Assembly (NCBI GenBank): GCA_041776485.1
Contig: JBHBQE010000015.1
Coordinates: 1-64,000, forward strand
Source of the DNA: JBHBQE01 sp041776485
GTDB taxonomy: Bacteria > Bacillota > Clostridia > Lachnospirales > Lachnospiraceae
Direction: 5' to 3'
DNA: 64,000 bases
The notes beneath the pieces are model-generated. The model saw nothing but the letters and a program-made list of their open reading frames with translations, did not search any database and was not told the origin of the DNA. Positions within the stretch are counted from its first letter, which is position 1; each line of letters starts with the position of its first letter. The position numbers and the translations under genes were made by a program. Positions 1 to 8,693 of this stretch are shown in pieces.

Positions 1-158
1 AACGATGAGCATGACTGCTGCCATAACCACAAGGATAAACATGAAGAACACCACCATCATGAACACCATCACAACGATGAGCATGACTGCTGCCATAACC
101 ACAAGGATAAACATGAAGAACACCACCATCATGAACACCATCACAACGATGAGCATGA
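1..158 (+). repeat. 72-bp perfect tandem repeat coding for His/Cys-rich linker
   Basis: Positions 1-72 and 73-144 are identical; 145-158 starts a third copy that diverges after 14 bases. The unit is 24 codons, so copy-number change keeps the frame and only alters linker length. More copies may lie upstream of the window. Confidence 0.95.
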
Positions 159-513
159 AGGTCACCACCACACTCATCATCACCACAAGGGACACGGCTG
201 CTGCCATAATCACGAGGGCGAACACACTCATCATGCAGATGAAATATTTGATACATGGGGAATTGAAACTGCTATAGAATTTGATAAATCCCATGTCGAA
301 AATCTATTGTCAGACTTTTCATCAGATGACTCTGAATATGGAAATATTCTCAGAGCCAAGGGTATTGTTAATAGCACTGAGGGCTGGATTTACTTTGATT
401 ATGTAGAGGGTGAATGGGAAGTAAGAAGCGGGGAACCGGATTATAGCGGACGTATCGTAGTAATTGGCACAGATTTAAACAAAAATGCACTGAAAAATGC
501 GATAAGCAAATAG
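1..513 (+). CDS. CobW/G3E-family GTPase, C-terminal part (5' truncated by window edge), His/Cys-rich
   Basis: An open frame enters from the window edge and ends at TAG 511-513 (170 codons visible). The first ~80 residues are a metal-binding linker dominated by His, Asp, Glu and CC pairs, built from two perfect 24-residue repeats plus a degenerate third. The rest, from about residue 81, resembles a CobW C-terminal domain (pattern with GIVN, GWIYFDYV and a closing GTDL). The family couples GTP hydrolysis to metal (often zinc or cobalt) delivery; His-rich linkers between the GTPase and CobW-C domains are common. The Walker A region lies outside the window. It is followed at once by a second G3E GTPase, which suggests a metal-homeostasis operon. 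Metal identity cannot be told. Confidence 0.8.
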   Translation, partial: NDEHDCCHNHKDKHEEHHHHEHHHNDEHDCCHNHKDKHEEHHHHEHHHNDEHEGHHHTHHHHKGHGCCHNHEGEHTHHADEIFDTWGIETAIEFDKSHVENLLSDFSSDDSEYGNILRAKGIVNSTEGWIYFDYVEGEWEVRSGEPDYSGRIVVIGTDLNKNALKNAISK

Positions 514-523
514 GAGAATTAAA

Positions 524-1480
524 TTGGAAGTACCGGTATATTTATTTACAGGCTTCATTGACAGCGGCAAAACCTCTCTTATAAGTGAAACCATATTTTT
601 AAATGGTTTTATTTCCAAGGAAATTGACAAGTTTCTAATTATCTCCTGTGAGGACGGGGATGAGAAAATCACCGACACTGATCTGTCCCATATAGGAGGC
701 ACTATTGTCCATATAGAAGAAGAGGAGGATTTTAATGCACAAAAACTTATGGAGCTAAATTCAGCACATAATCCCAAAGCTGTTTTTATTGAATATAACG
801 GAACCTGGAGTGTAGATAAGATTTTTAACATGAAAGAGTTTGATAACTGGGCAATTGCTCAAACTCTCTGTACAATCAACTGCGAAACCTTTGAAATGTA
901 TATGCAAAATATGCGGCAAATGATGGCAGAATCTATAAAAATGGCTGATGTTATTATTTTCAACAGATATGAAAACAGTTTCTCTAAGGCAAAATTTAGA
1001 GCAAATATAAGAAGTATAAATAAAATGGCTCAAATCATCTATGAAAGGACGGATCATTCAATTGATGAAAGCAAGCCCGAACTTCCTTTTGATTTATCTA
1101 AGGAATGTCTTGAAATCTCAGATACAGACTATGCTCTTTGGTTTATGGATTGCATGGACAATCCTGAAAAATATGATGGAAAGATAGTATCCTTCCTGGC
1201 ACTGGTGTATAATCCCACAACAGGCAATGGACAGCTTAGAGGAAACACCTTTGTTCCCGGCAGATTTGCCATGACCTGCTGTGCTGATGATATACAATTT
1301 TTGGGATTAATGTGCAAATATAAGGACAGTTCACAGGTTAAGCATAAAAGCTGGGTAAATCTCAAAGCCAGAATAAAATGTAAATTTACTAAAGAGTACT
1401 CAGGAGTCGGTCCTGTTTTATATCCTATAGAGATAATGCCTGCAAATCCACCAGAGGAAGAGCTTGTATATTTTACATAA
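524..1480 (+). CDS. G3E-family P-loop GTPase with YcgQ/TIGR03943-like C-terminal domain
   Basis: A 318-residue protein with a Walker A motif TGFIDSGKTS at residues 9-18, typical of CobW/HypB/UreG-type GTPases. The last ~100 residues, from YDGKIVSFLALVYN through FVPGRFAMTCCADD, resemble the conserved C-terminal domain of the YcgQ/TIGR03943 (DUF1980) family, which partners YcgR-type permeases and COG0523 GTPases in metal-responsive operons. The classic CobW-C domain is not evident. The start is TTG at 524; AGGAG at 512-516 overlaps the previous gene's stop codon, so translational coupling is likely. It ends 5 bp before convergent argS. The role is inferred as metal trafficking; the domain fusion rests on motif recognition only. 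Confidence 0.75.
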   Translation: MEVPVYLFTGFIDSGKTSLISETIFLNGFISKEIDKFLIISCEDGDEKITDTDLSHIGGTIVHIEEEEDFNAQKLMELNSAHNPKAVFIEYNGTWSVDKIFNMKEFDNWAIAQTLCTINCETFEMYMQNMRQMMAESIKMADVIIFNRYENSFSKAKFRANIRSINKMAQIIYERTDHSIDESKPELPFDLSKECLEISDTDYALWFMDCMDNPEKYDGKIVSFLALVYNPTTGNGQLRGNTFVPGRFAMTCCADDIQFLGLMCKYKDSSQVKHKSWVNLKARIKCKFTKEYSGVGPVLYPIEIMPANPPEEELVYFT

Positions 1481-1485
1481 TAAAC

Positions 1486-3246
1486 TTACATTCTTTCTGG
1501 AGCGCTAAATCCCAGCATATCAATTGATTTAACCAGTACCTCGTAGGTCAAATCCAAAAGCTTTATATATCCCTGCTTTTCTTCTTCATCTTCACAGGAT
1601 AAAATCCTGGTTTCGTGGTAAAAGCTATTAAAGGCATTGGAAAGCTCATATATATACCCGCAAATTTTATTAGGTGCAAGCTCACTTCCGGCGGAAATAA
1701 CAGCAGTATTAAATCTGCTTAATATAATCATTAAATTCTTGGTGATCTGATCTTTAGGCGCTAACAGCCTGCATTCACTCACATCACCACCTTGGGAAAC
1801 ATATTTTTTCAGTATAGAATTTGCTCTTACTATCGTATACAGAATATATGGTCCTGTATTCCCTTCAAAGGAAATGAACTTTGATATATCAAATATATAA
1901 TCCTTAGATGGGGCATTACTTAAATCCCCATATTTTATTGCAGCAATGGCTATTTTTTCCGCAATATCCTCTCTGGATTCCTCCGGAATAGAATCATTGC
2001 CGCTTATCTTCGCAAGGCAAGCCTCTTTAACCTCATCCAGCAGTACAGACAGCCTCATTACACCGCCCTCTCTGGTTTTAAATGGTTTTCCGTCAGTTCC
2101 GTTCATGGTTCCAAAGCCTAAAAACGTTAACTCTCTATCCTCCGGTACAATACCCACCTTTTTTGAACAACGGAAAACCTGAGTAAAGTAAAGATCCTGG
2201 CGCTTATCTACAATATAAACCAGCTTATCAGGATTATAGTCATTAATTCTCCATACAAGAGTTGCCAAATCAGTAGTATTATAAAGAGCTGCACCATCAG
2301 ATTTTAATATCATACAAGGAGGAACTTCCTTTTTATCAGATTCTAAAGCAACAGGAACCACTAAAGCACCCTCACTTTCCACAGCAAACCCCTTGGATTT
2401 AATATCCTCTACCATATCATTAATATAAGGCGCTGCGTCACTTTCCCCTTTCCACAGATCAAAGGATACCCTTAGTCTTTCGTAATTTTTCTTTAAATCT
2501 GCAATACTAAGGTTTAGTATATGCTTTAGAATTGCATTATATGCCTTATCACCTTTCTGTAATTTATTTGTAGCCTCCATCGCAAGGGCTTTAAATTCTT
2601 CATTTTCTTTAGCCTTAGCGCTTGCAAAGGGATATATTTCTTCTAATTGGCTTAATGTAAAGGGGGATTCATTAGGATACTCTCCGATATAATCTTCATC
2701 AAAATAACATAAATCTGGTTGTCTTTCCCTTAGCTCAGCAATAATAAGCCCCATTTGCTGACCCCAGTCACCTAAATGAATATCACCGGTTACCTTGTAA
2801 CCTAAAGCTTTTAATATAGACTTAAGGCTCTCTCCTATTATTGCACTTCTTAAATGTCCCACATGAAGGGGCTTTGCCACATTTGGTCCGCCATAATCCA
2901 GAAAATAATGCCCCTCATTATCCGGAAGAGATAAGCTGTCATCATTTAACATCCTGTCTAAATAATCAAGCAAAGCCTTGGGTGAAATATTTATATTAAT
3001 AAATCCAGGCTGTACCGCAGATACTTTTTCAAAAAATGATTCCGAGGATAATATATCTGCCACAGTCCCGGCGATTTCAAGGGGATTTTTCTTAAGCTTC
3101 TTTGCTATTGCCATTGCCCCGTTACACTGATATTCACACAAATCCGGTCTGTTTGATATGGTTACGCGCCCTGCCTCTTTTGGATAGCCCGCCTTTACAA
3201 ATCCCTCTTCAACCTTTGCCTGAATTTCCTGAATTAACTCTATCAT
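1486..3246 (-). CDS. argS: Arginyl-tRNA synthetase
   Basis: Charges tRNA-Arg in the cytoplasm. The 586-residue product has a normal length. It shows the class I HIGH signature as HVGHLRS near residue 125 after the conserved GGPNVAKPLHVGH context, and the ArgRS block EGNTGPYILY. The C-terminal anticodon-binding domain ends in SAPERM. Its start overlaps the stop of queT by 4 bp (ATGA), so it is the last gene of a glmM-queT-argS operon. It converges with the upstream GTPase gene with almost no spacer, so transcripts probably overlap. Confidence 0.97.
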   Translation of the reverse strand: MIELIQEIQAKVEEGFVKAGYPKEAGRVTISNRPDLCEYQCNGAMAIAKKLKKNPLEIAGTVADILSSESFFEKVSAVQPGFININISPKALLDYLDRMLNDDSLSLPDNEGHYFLDYGGPNVAKPLHVGHLRSAIIGESLKSILKALGYKVTGDIHLGDWGQQMGLIIAELRERQPDLCYFDEDYIGEYPNESPFTLSQLEEIYPFASAKAKENEEFKALAMEATNKLQKGDKAYNAILKHILNLSIADLKKNYERLRVSFDLWKGESDAAPYINDMVEDIKSKGFAVESEGALVVPVALESDKKEVPPCMILKSDGAALYNTTDLATLVWRINDYNPDKLVYIVDKRQDLYFTQVFRCSKKVGIVPEDRELTFLGFGTMNGTDGKPFKTREGGVMRLSVLLDEVKEACLAKISGNDSIPEESREDIAEKIAIAAIKYGDLSNAPSKDYIFDISKFISFEGNTGPYILYTIVRANSILKKYVSQGGDVSECRLLAPKDQITKNLMIILSRFNTAVISAGSELAPNKICGYIYELSNAFNSFYHETRILSCEDEEEKQGYIKLLDLTYEVLVKSIDMLGFSAPERM

Positions 3247-3746
3247 AATACATCTTTTCTAAATATTTTATGTCTACTGCTCCAAAGAATACGCTTTAAT
3301 AATGTACCAAATATTCCAACGGATATTAGCTCACCCATCCCCACTGTTAAAATCAGAAACCATATTCCCTCTCTTAATCCATATGCAAAATGGAGGATAA
3401 GAGGAATAATAATGGCATTAAGAGCTACTGGCGGAATATAATATAAGACTTTTGTGTCTCTTAATCTATAGGTTAAATATGCCGCCAGTCCTGTGGTTAT
3501 TGAGCCAAAAACAACATCCCAAATAACGCAGCCGGTTAAAATATTACTGATTAAACAGCCAATAAACAGACCCGGAACTGCAGCACCCGTAAATACCGGA
3601 AGTATACAAAGAGCCTCTGAAAGCCTTATTTGTATAGCACCATTGGCTAACCCAAAACTGCTTACATACATGGTAATTACCGTATACACTGCCGCAATCA
3701 ATGAAGCTTGGGTAATAAATAAAATATCTACCCTTTTATTACTCAC
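3243..3746 (-). CDS. queT: QueT-family transporter (queuosine precursor S component)
   Basis: A 167-residue, very hydrophobic protein with about five membrane segments. It has the QueT-family signature near the N-terminus (ITQASLIAAVYTVIT, then GAIQIRLSEALCILPVF). The family are ECF-type substrate-binding membrane subunits thought to import queuosine precursors such as preQ1. Both ends overlap neighbours by 4 bp (glmM upstream, argS downstream). I saw no preQ1 riboswitch, as the gene sits inside an operon. No ECF ATPase or T unit is adjacent, so it would use shared EcfAAT. Substrate is by family only. Confidence 0.85.
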   Translation of the reverse strand: MSNKRVDILFITQASLIAAVYTVITMYVSSFGLANGAIQIRLSEALCILPVFTGAAVPGLFIGCLISNILTGCVIWDVVFGSITTGLAAYLTYRLRDTKVLYYIPPVALNAIIIPLILHFAYGLREGIWFLILTVGMGELISVGIFGTLLKRILWSSRHKIFRKDVL

Positions 3747-5083
3747 TTGTCTAATCCTTCACTATAAATTAAATCCGCAATTTTTTTCACATATTTATCG
3801 CAAAGCTCCAGTGTCTCTGCCTCCACCATTATTCTAATTAACGGTTCCGTTCCACTTTCTCTTAACAGTAGCCTGCCCTCATGGGATAATTCTTCATCTA
3901 TCTCCTTCACCAATGCCAACACTTTTTCATTTTCTGTTACATTGGATTTTTTAACTACCGGAACATTCTTAAGCCTTTGAGGGTATTTCTTCATTCCACT
4001 TGCCAAAGCGCCAAGGGTCTTTTTCTCCTCTGTAATTACTTCCATAAGCATTATCGCTGTAAGTATGCCATCCCCTGTAGTAGCATATCTTGAAAAAATA
4101 ATATGCCCTGACTGTTCACCACCAAGCACATAATCATTTTGAACCATATTATCATTTACATACTTATCACCCACTCTGGTCATCTCATATTCGATATTAA
4201 GCTTGTCTAAAGCTCTAAACAGTCCCAGATTACTCATAACCGTGGCAACAATATGGTTTTTATCAAGCTTATTATGACGTTTCAAATAGCCGCCACAAAT
4301 ATAAAGCATGAAATCTCCGTCAATTATGTTTCCATTTTCATCAACGGCTATACATCTGTCTGCATCACCATCCAAAGCAAAGCCACAGTCCAGTTCCTTT
4401 TCCTTAACCAGTGAAACAAGGTTTTCTATATGGGTGGATCCACAGTCCTTATTAATATTAAGACCATCCGGTTCATTGGCAACCACATAAGTTTTGGCAC
4501 CTAAAGCATCAAATACGGATTTTGCAATGGCAAACCCTGAGCCGTTGGAAGCATCTATTCCTACTCTCATTCCATTATAGGAACGGGTAGCCAGAGAAAT
4601 CAGATAACCGATATATCTGTTTCTCCCTATAGCATGATCCTTTGCCATACCAATATCCTCCCCTGTTGCAAAGGGAAGTTCTCCGATTTCACCGTCTATA
4701 TATTTTTCAATATTTACCTCAATATTAGAGGATATTTTATGACCATTCCCGTCTATTATTTTTATACCATTGTCAAAATAAGGGTTATGACTGGCACTTA
4801 CCATAATTCCACAGTCAAAATCCTCTGTACGTACTGCATAGGCAACAGACGGTGTTGTGGTAACATGCATAATGTATGCATCAGAACCGGAGGCGGTTAT
4901 TCCCGCTACCAATCCATACTCCAGGGTATAGCTGGATCTTCTGGTATCCTTTCCAATGGCAATTTTCCCCCTGCCGTTTCTGCCATAATACCAGCCTAAA
5001 TATCTTCCTATCTTGTAAGCATGTTCACTCGTTAAAGTAACTCCTGCCTGACCTCTAAAGCCATCTGTTCCAAAATATTTCAT
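3743..5083 (-). CDS. glmM: Phosphoglucosamine mutase
   Basis: Interconverts glucosamine-6-phosphate and glucosamine-1-phosphate for UDP-GlcNAc and peptidoglycan synthesis. The 446 residues begin with FGTDGFRG and contain the phosphoserine loop SASHNP near residue 100, the metal site DGDADRC near residue 240, and the sugar-binding GGEQSGH and phosphate-binding RESGTEP motifs. Full-length and intact. It is the first gene of the glmM-queT-argS operon, divergent from exonuclease III, with a good promoter upstream. Confidence 0.97.
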   Translation of the reverse strand: MKYFGTDGFRGQAGVTLTSEHAYKIGRYLGWYYGRNGRGKIAIGKDTRRSSYTLEYGLVAGITASGSDAYIMHVTTTPSVAYAVRTEDFDCGIMVSASHNPYFDNGIKIIDGNGHKISSNIEVNIEKYIDGEIGELPFATGEDIGMAKDHAIGRNRYIGYLISLATRSYNGMRVGIDASNGSGFAIAKSVFDALGAKTYVVANEPDGLNINKDCGSTHIENLVSLVKEKELDCGFALDGDADRCIAVDENGNIIDGDFMLYICGGYLKRHNKLDKNHIVATVMSNLGLFRALDKLNIEYEMTRVGDKYVNDNMVQNDYVLGGEQSGHIIFSRYATTGDGILTAIMLMEVITEEKKTLGALASGMKKYPQRLKNVPVVKKSNVTENEKVLALVKEIDEELSHEGRLLLRESGTEPLIRIMVEAETLELCDKYVKKIADLIYSEGLDK

Positions 5084-5116
5084 AAATTCGCCTTTCTTAG
5101 TTTTATCACTTGATAT

Positions 5117-5144
5117 ATTATAATAAAATTTTTTAATAAAACAA
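5117..5144 (-). promoter_or_regulatory. Sigma-A-type promoter for glmM operon
   Basis: On the minus strand, TTGTTT (-35, 5139-5144), a 16-bp spacer and TATAAT (-10, 5117-5122), about 35 bp upstream of the glmM start. Confidence 0.6.
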
Positions 5145-5175
5145 CTGTAACTTTGCAGAATTTGTCCTATTAGCC

Positions 5176-5204
5176 TTGAAACTTTATTATATTTTGGCTA
5201 AAAT
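5176..5204 (+). promoter_or_regulatory. Sigma-A-type promoter for exonuclease III gene
   Basis: TTGAAA at 5176-5181, 17-bp spacer, TAAAAT at 5199-5204, about 42 bp before the ATG. It is back to back with the glmM promoter. Confidence 0.65.
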
Positions 5205-5246
5205 TCCTTGTGGGTTTAAATTTAACATATTTTAAAAGGGAGTATT

Positions 5247-6017
5247 ATGAAACTAATATCGTGGAATGTAAATGGGCTTAGAGCCATTGTTAATAAGGGA
5301 TTTTTAGACAGCTTTAATGCCCTTGATGCGGATATATTCTGCCTGCAGGAAACAAAGCTTCAAGAAGGACAAATCGAACTTGATTTGCCCGGCTATATCC
5401 AATACTGGAATTATGCTGAGAAAAAGGGGTATTCCGGCACTGCCGTATTTACCAAAAGCAAGCCCTTAAGTGTAAGCTACGGTATGGGGAAAGATATACA
5501 TGATAAAGAAGGCAGATTGATAACCTTAGAATATAATGATTTTTATTTTGTATGCTGCTATACCCCCAATTCACAAAATGAGCTTAAAAGGCTGTCCTAT
5601 CGTATGGAATGGGAGGATGATTTAAGGAAATATTTGTGTGATTTAGATAAGAAAAAGCCTGTCATTTACTGCGGTGATTTAAATGTTGCCCACAAGGAAA
5701 TTGACCTTAAAAACCCAAGCAGTAATCATCATAACGCGGGATTTACCGATGAGGAAAGGGATAAGCTTTCCGTGCTTTTAGACTCGGGATTTACCGACAG
5801 CTTCAGATATTTTTATCCTGATTTAAAAGAAGCATATTCCTGGTGGTCTTACAGATTCAATGCCAGAAGCAGAAATGCAGGGTGGCGTATTGATTATTTT
5901 ATTGTATCAAACTCCATAGCGGATAAAATGATAGATTCAAAAATACACGCAGATATACTAGGCTCTGACCATTGCCCTGTGGAAATTACAATGAAAGAGT
6001 GGAATCCGACTCTGTAA
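5247..6017 (+). CDS. xth: Exodeoxyribonuclease III (AP endonuclease)
   Basis: A 256-residue member of the EEP nuclease superfamily that cleaves at abasic sites and degrades 3' ends in base-excision repair. Visible motifs are the N-terminal KLISWNVNGLRA, the metal-binding glutamate in CLQETKLQ, the catalytic GDLNVAH, the WRIDYF block and the C-terminal GSDHCPVE histidine. AAAGGGAG lies just before the ATG. It is probably monocistronic: a ~100-bp gap with an inverted repeat separates it from gltX. Confidence 0.96.
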   Translation: MKLISWNVNGLRAIVNKGFLDSFNALDADIFCLQETKLQEGQIELDLPGYIQYWNYAEKKGYSGTAVFTKSKPLSVSYGMGKDIHDKEGRLITLEYNDFYFVCCYTPNSQNELKRLSYRMEWEDDLRKYLCDLDKKKPVIYCGDLNVAHKEIDLKNPSSNHHNAGFTDEERDKLSVLLDSGFTDSFRYFYPDLKEAYSWWSYRFNARSRNAGWRIDYFIVSNSIADKMIDSKIHADILGSDHCPVEITMKEWNPTL

Positions 6018-6031
6018 TCTAGCTTAAATGT

Positions 6032-6076
6032 GTTGAGCCAAACTACAGGAATATGATTCAACTACCTCGGCTCAAC
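6032..6076 (+). repeat. 8-bp inverted repeat between xth and gltX
   Basis: GTTGAGCC at 6032-6039 and GGCTCAAC at 6069-6076 are perfect complements separated by 29 nt. No T-run follows, so a classical terminator is not supported. It may form a leader structure before gltX. Confidence 0.45.
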
Positions 6077-6117
6077 CCCGAAAGTTTTCACGAATAATAA
6101 CAATATAGGAGATAATA

Positions 6118-7584
6118 ATGAAAGTTAGAACAAGATTTGCACCCTCCCCCACGGGAAAAATGCATGTGGGAAATTTAAGAACAGCTCTTTATGCTTATTT
6201 AGTAGCAAAGCATGAAGATGGGGACTTTATCCTCCGTATAGAGGATACGGACAGAGAAAGATTTATGGAAAAAGCCTTGGATATTATATATAACACCCTA
6301 AAGCTTGCAGGTTTACAGGCAGACGAGGGGCCCGGAATAGGCGGTAACTATGCCCCCTATATTCAAAGCGAACGCTTAAGCATTTATTTGGACTATGCCA
6401 AGAAACTCATTGATAAGGGTGAAGCTTACTACTGCTTCTGCACACCTGAAAGAATTGCAGGATTAAAGGAGAAATCAGGTGAAGGAGAGGAAGCTAAAGA
6501 ATTTGCAATTTATGACAAGCACTGTCTGTCCCTATCTAAAGCTGAAATCAAGGATAAATTAAACTCCGGTTGTCCCTACTGCATTAGGCAGAATAACCCC
6601 AGAACAGGACAAACCGAATTTGTAGATGAGGTATATGGAAGTATTGTTGTAGAAAACAGCGAGCTTGATGATATGATACTTATAAAATCCGACGGATACC
6701 CCACCTATAACTTTGCCAATGTGGTAGATGATCATTTAATGGGGATTACCCATGTAGTTAGGGGAAATGAATATCTTTCTTCATCCCCTAAGTACAACAG
6801 ACTCTATCAAGCATTTGGCTGGGACATTCCCAAATATATACATTGTCCTACCATCACAAATGAAGAGCACAAAAAGCTTTCAAAAAGAGAGGGACATTCA
6901 TCCTTTGAGGATTTGCTGGAGGCAGGATTTTTGCCGGAAGCCATTGTAAACTTTGTGGCACTTTTGGGCTGGTCACCTGTGGATAATACAGAAATTATGC
7001 CTATAAAGAAGCTTATAAACACTTTTGATTACCACCATATCAATAAATCCCCTGCAGTATTTGATTTAAATAAGCTTAAATGGATGAATGGAGAATATAT
7101 ACATTCCATGGAATTTGAGAAATTCTATGAAATGGCTCTCCCAATTATCAAAACAGTAATTTCAAAGGATTTAGACTATGCCGCTATAGCGAAAATGATA
7201 CAATCAAGGATAGACCTTTTTACAGAAATACCGGTACATATAGATTTTTTTGAAAAGGTACCTGAATATGACCTTGATATGTATATCCATAAAAAAATGA
7301 AAACAACCAAAGAGAGCTCTCTTTCAATTCTTAAGGAGGTTCTTCCTTTGTTAGAGGCATTGGATACATATCAAAATGACACTCTCTTTTCAGCATTATC
7401 TGATTTTGCCAAGGAAAGAGACTACAAAAACGGATATGTGCTGTGGCCTATACGCACTGCACTATCAGGCAAACAAATGACCCCCGGAGGAGCTACAGAA
7501 TTACTGGAAATACTGGGAAAAGAGGAGTCTGTTACAAGAATTAAAAATGCTATTGACTCTTTATCATTGACGAATACGCTATAA
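6118..7584 (+). CDS. gltX: Glutamyl-tRNA synthetase
   Basis: A 488-residue class I synthetase charging tRNA-Glu. It shows the HIGH region PSPTGKMHVGNLRTAL at residues 9-24 and the KMSKS equivalent KKLSKREG around residue 250, plus the anticodon-binding helix bundle at the C-terminus. TAGGAGAT precedes the ATG. A separate glnS is also present in the window, so this enzyme is probably discriminating rather than the only source of Gln-tRNA precursor; that is inference. Confidence 0.97.
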   Translation: MKVRTRFAPSPTGKMHVGNLRTALYAYLVAKHEDGDFILRIEDTDRERFMEKALDIIYNTLKLAGLQADEGPGIGGNYAPYIQSERLSIYLDYAKKLIDKGEAYYCFCTPERIAGLKEKSGEGEEAKEFAIYDKHCLSLSKAEIKDKLNSGCPYCIRQNNPRTGQTEFVDEVYGSIVVENSELDDMILIKSDGYPTYNFANVVDDHLMGITHVVRGNEYLSSSPKYNRLYQAFGWDIPKYIHCPTITNEEHKKLSKREGHSSFEDLLEAGFLPEAIVNFVALLGWSPVDNTEIMPIKKLINTFDYHHINKSPAVFDLNKLKWMNGEYIHSMEFEKFYEMALPIIKTVISKDLDYAAIAKMIQSRIDLFTEIPVHIDFFEKVPEYDLDMYIHKKMKTTKESSLSILKEVLPLLEALDTYQNDTLFSALSDFAKERDYKNGYVLWPIRTALSGKQMTPGGATELLEILGKEESVTRIKNAIDSLSLTNTL

Positions 7585-7609
7585 TCACATGAAAGTAGGT
7601 TAAAATATA

Positions 7610-8641
7610 ATGTTGCCTCATTTTGATGAACTCAGAAACAGATTGTCAGATGTGATGATAAAGTGTATCCATAAAAGGATACTTATTTATGGTTATGGAT
7701 ATTCAGGGCAATTTTTAAATTGGTATGCCTCCTATTATCATGGAATTGACGTTGATTATATTATTTCAGAAAGACGACATCAACAGCTGCCCCCTTATGA
7801 GGACGGGCTTTTTTCTGATAACTTATTGCGTATGAATTATAAGGATGTAAGTAATGCAATTGTGTGGGTCGCCCTTCCAATGGATGAAAAATTGCATAAT
7901 TATCTAAATGAATACGGATATGTGGAAAACATTACATATTTTGATTTTTGTAAAATCATATATGGTAATGATCAATTTTCCGGGGGGGGGGGTAATGAGA
8001 ATCCATTTAAACGCAGAAAATCAGGACGGCGAGATATTCAATTTATGGAGTGGCTGGAATATAAATATGAATGCAATATTATAAGCGCAATTTATTATAA
8101 GGAAATGAATCAGGTTAATCCACAAACCGGCGGACATTATTCTATGACTGATCAAAAGGATATATTTCCTATTTTTGATCGGGCACATATTAAACCTTCA
8201 GATGAAGATGCTATTATCGACTTAGGATGTGGAAAAGGTGGTCCGATGATTTCATTTTTAGATTATGGATTTAAAAAAATAGGCGGAATAGAGTTTGAAA
8301 AGGGTATCTATGATGTGTTGGTAGATAATATACGAAAATTAAATTTAGATAAAAATTATGAAATAGAATGCATAAATGCAGATGCGCAGACCGTAAAAAA
8401 TGAATTGGATAAATATAATTTTTTCTTTTTTTTCTCACCTTTTTACGGAGAAGTATTCAAAAAAGTTTGTATCAATTTAAAGGAGTCCTACTATAGACGC
8501 CCCAGAAAAATGATACTTATATTAAAATATCCTAATGAACAGGCGCATGTTGAAAATACAGGCTTTGTGCTGGTAAACCAATTTCTTACAAACACAAGTC
8601 AACGTGTTATAAGTATTTATGAAAGTAACCCAAAATGGTAA
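7610..8641 (+). CDS. Two-domain SAM-dependent methyltransferase with in-frame G11 tract
   Basis: A 343-residue protein. The N-terminal ~110 residues look like a small Rossmann nucleotide-binding unit (ILIYGYGYSGQFLNWY). The C-terminal part from about residue 195 is a class I methyltransferase with motif I as IIDLGCGKGG, an acidic strand end (GGIEFE) and a later FFFFFSPFYG block. The linker contains four glycines coded by G11. Substrate unknown; the neighbouring acyltransferase hints at an envelope or glycan target, by inference. It starts 25 bp after gltX with a weak ribosome site. Its AT-rich codons and decayed downstream DNA suggest an accessory gene. Confidence 0.7.
   Translation: MLPHFDELRNRLSDVMIKCIHKRILIYGYGYSGQFLNWYASYYHGIDVDYIISERRHQQLPPYEDGLFSDNLLRMNYKDVSNAIVWVALPMDEKLHNYLNEYGYVENITYFDFCKIIYGNDQFSGGGGNENPFKRRKSGRRDIQFMEWLEYKYECNIISAIYYKEMNQVNPQTGGHYSMTDQKDIFPIFDRAHIKPSDEDAIIDLGCGKGGPMISFLDYGFKKIGGIEFEKGIYDVLVDNIRKLNLDKNYEIECINADAQTVKNELDKYNFFFFFSPFYGEVFKKVCINLKESYYRRPRKMILILKYPNEQAHVENTGFVLVNQFLTNTSQRVISIYESNPKW
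7982..7992 (+). repeat. Homopolymeric G11 tract inside coding region (candidate phase-variation site)
   Basis: Eleven consecutive G bases in an AT-rich genome, in frame in the linker of the methyltransferase. One extra G places TAA-TGA immediately after the tract; one lost G gives a TAA after 30 codons. Both would remove the methyltransferase domain. Confidence 0.9.
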
Positions 8642-8663
8642 GGTCATGAGCCCGTAAATTCAA

Positions 8664-8691
8664 AAATAAGCGGCAAATAAGCAGCTTATTT
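8664..8691 (+). terminator. Weak stem-loop after methyltransferase gene
   Basis: AAATAAGC (8664-8671) and GCTTATTT (8684-8691) can pair around a 12-nt loop, 23 nt after the stop codon. The stem is A/U-rich and has no proper U-tract, so termination is uncertain. Confidence 0.35.
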
Positions 8692-8693
8692 CT

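Noticed and set aside
1..158. Repeat as CRISPR array
   Set aside because: The copies abut without spacers and are in-frame protein repeats.
5..277. 90-residue Met/Thr-rich frame over the repeat
   Set aside because: It is the second-frame reading of the His-rich repeat; the real frame runs from position 1 to 513 into a CobW C-terminal domain.
3747..5246. preQ1 riboswitch for queT
   Set aside because: queT lies inside an operon with 4-bp overlaps; no leader exists.
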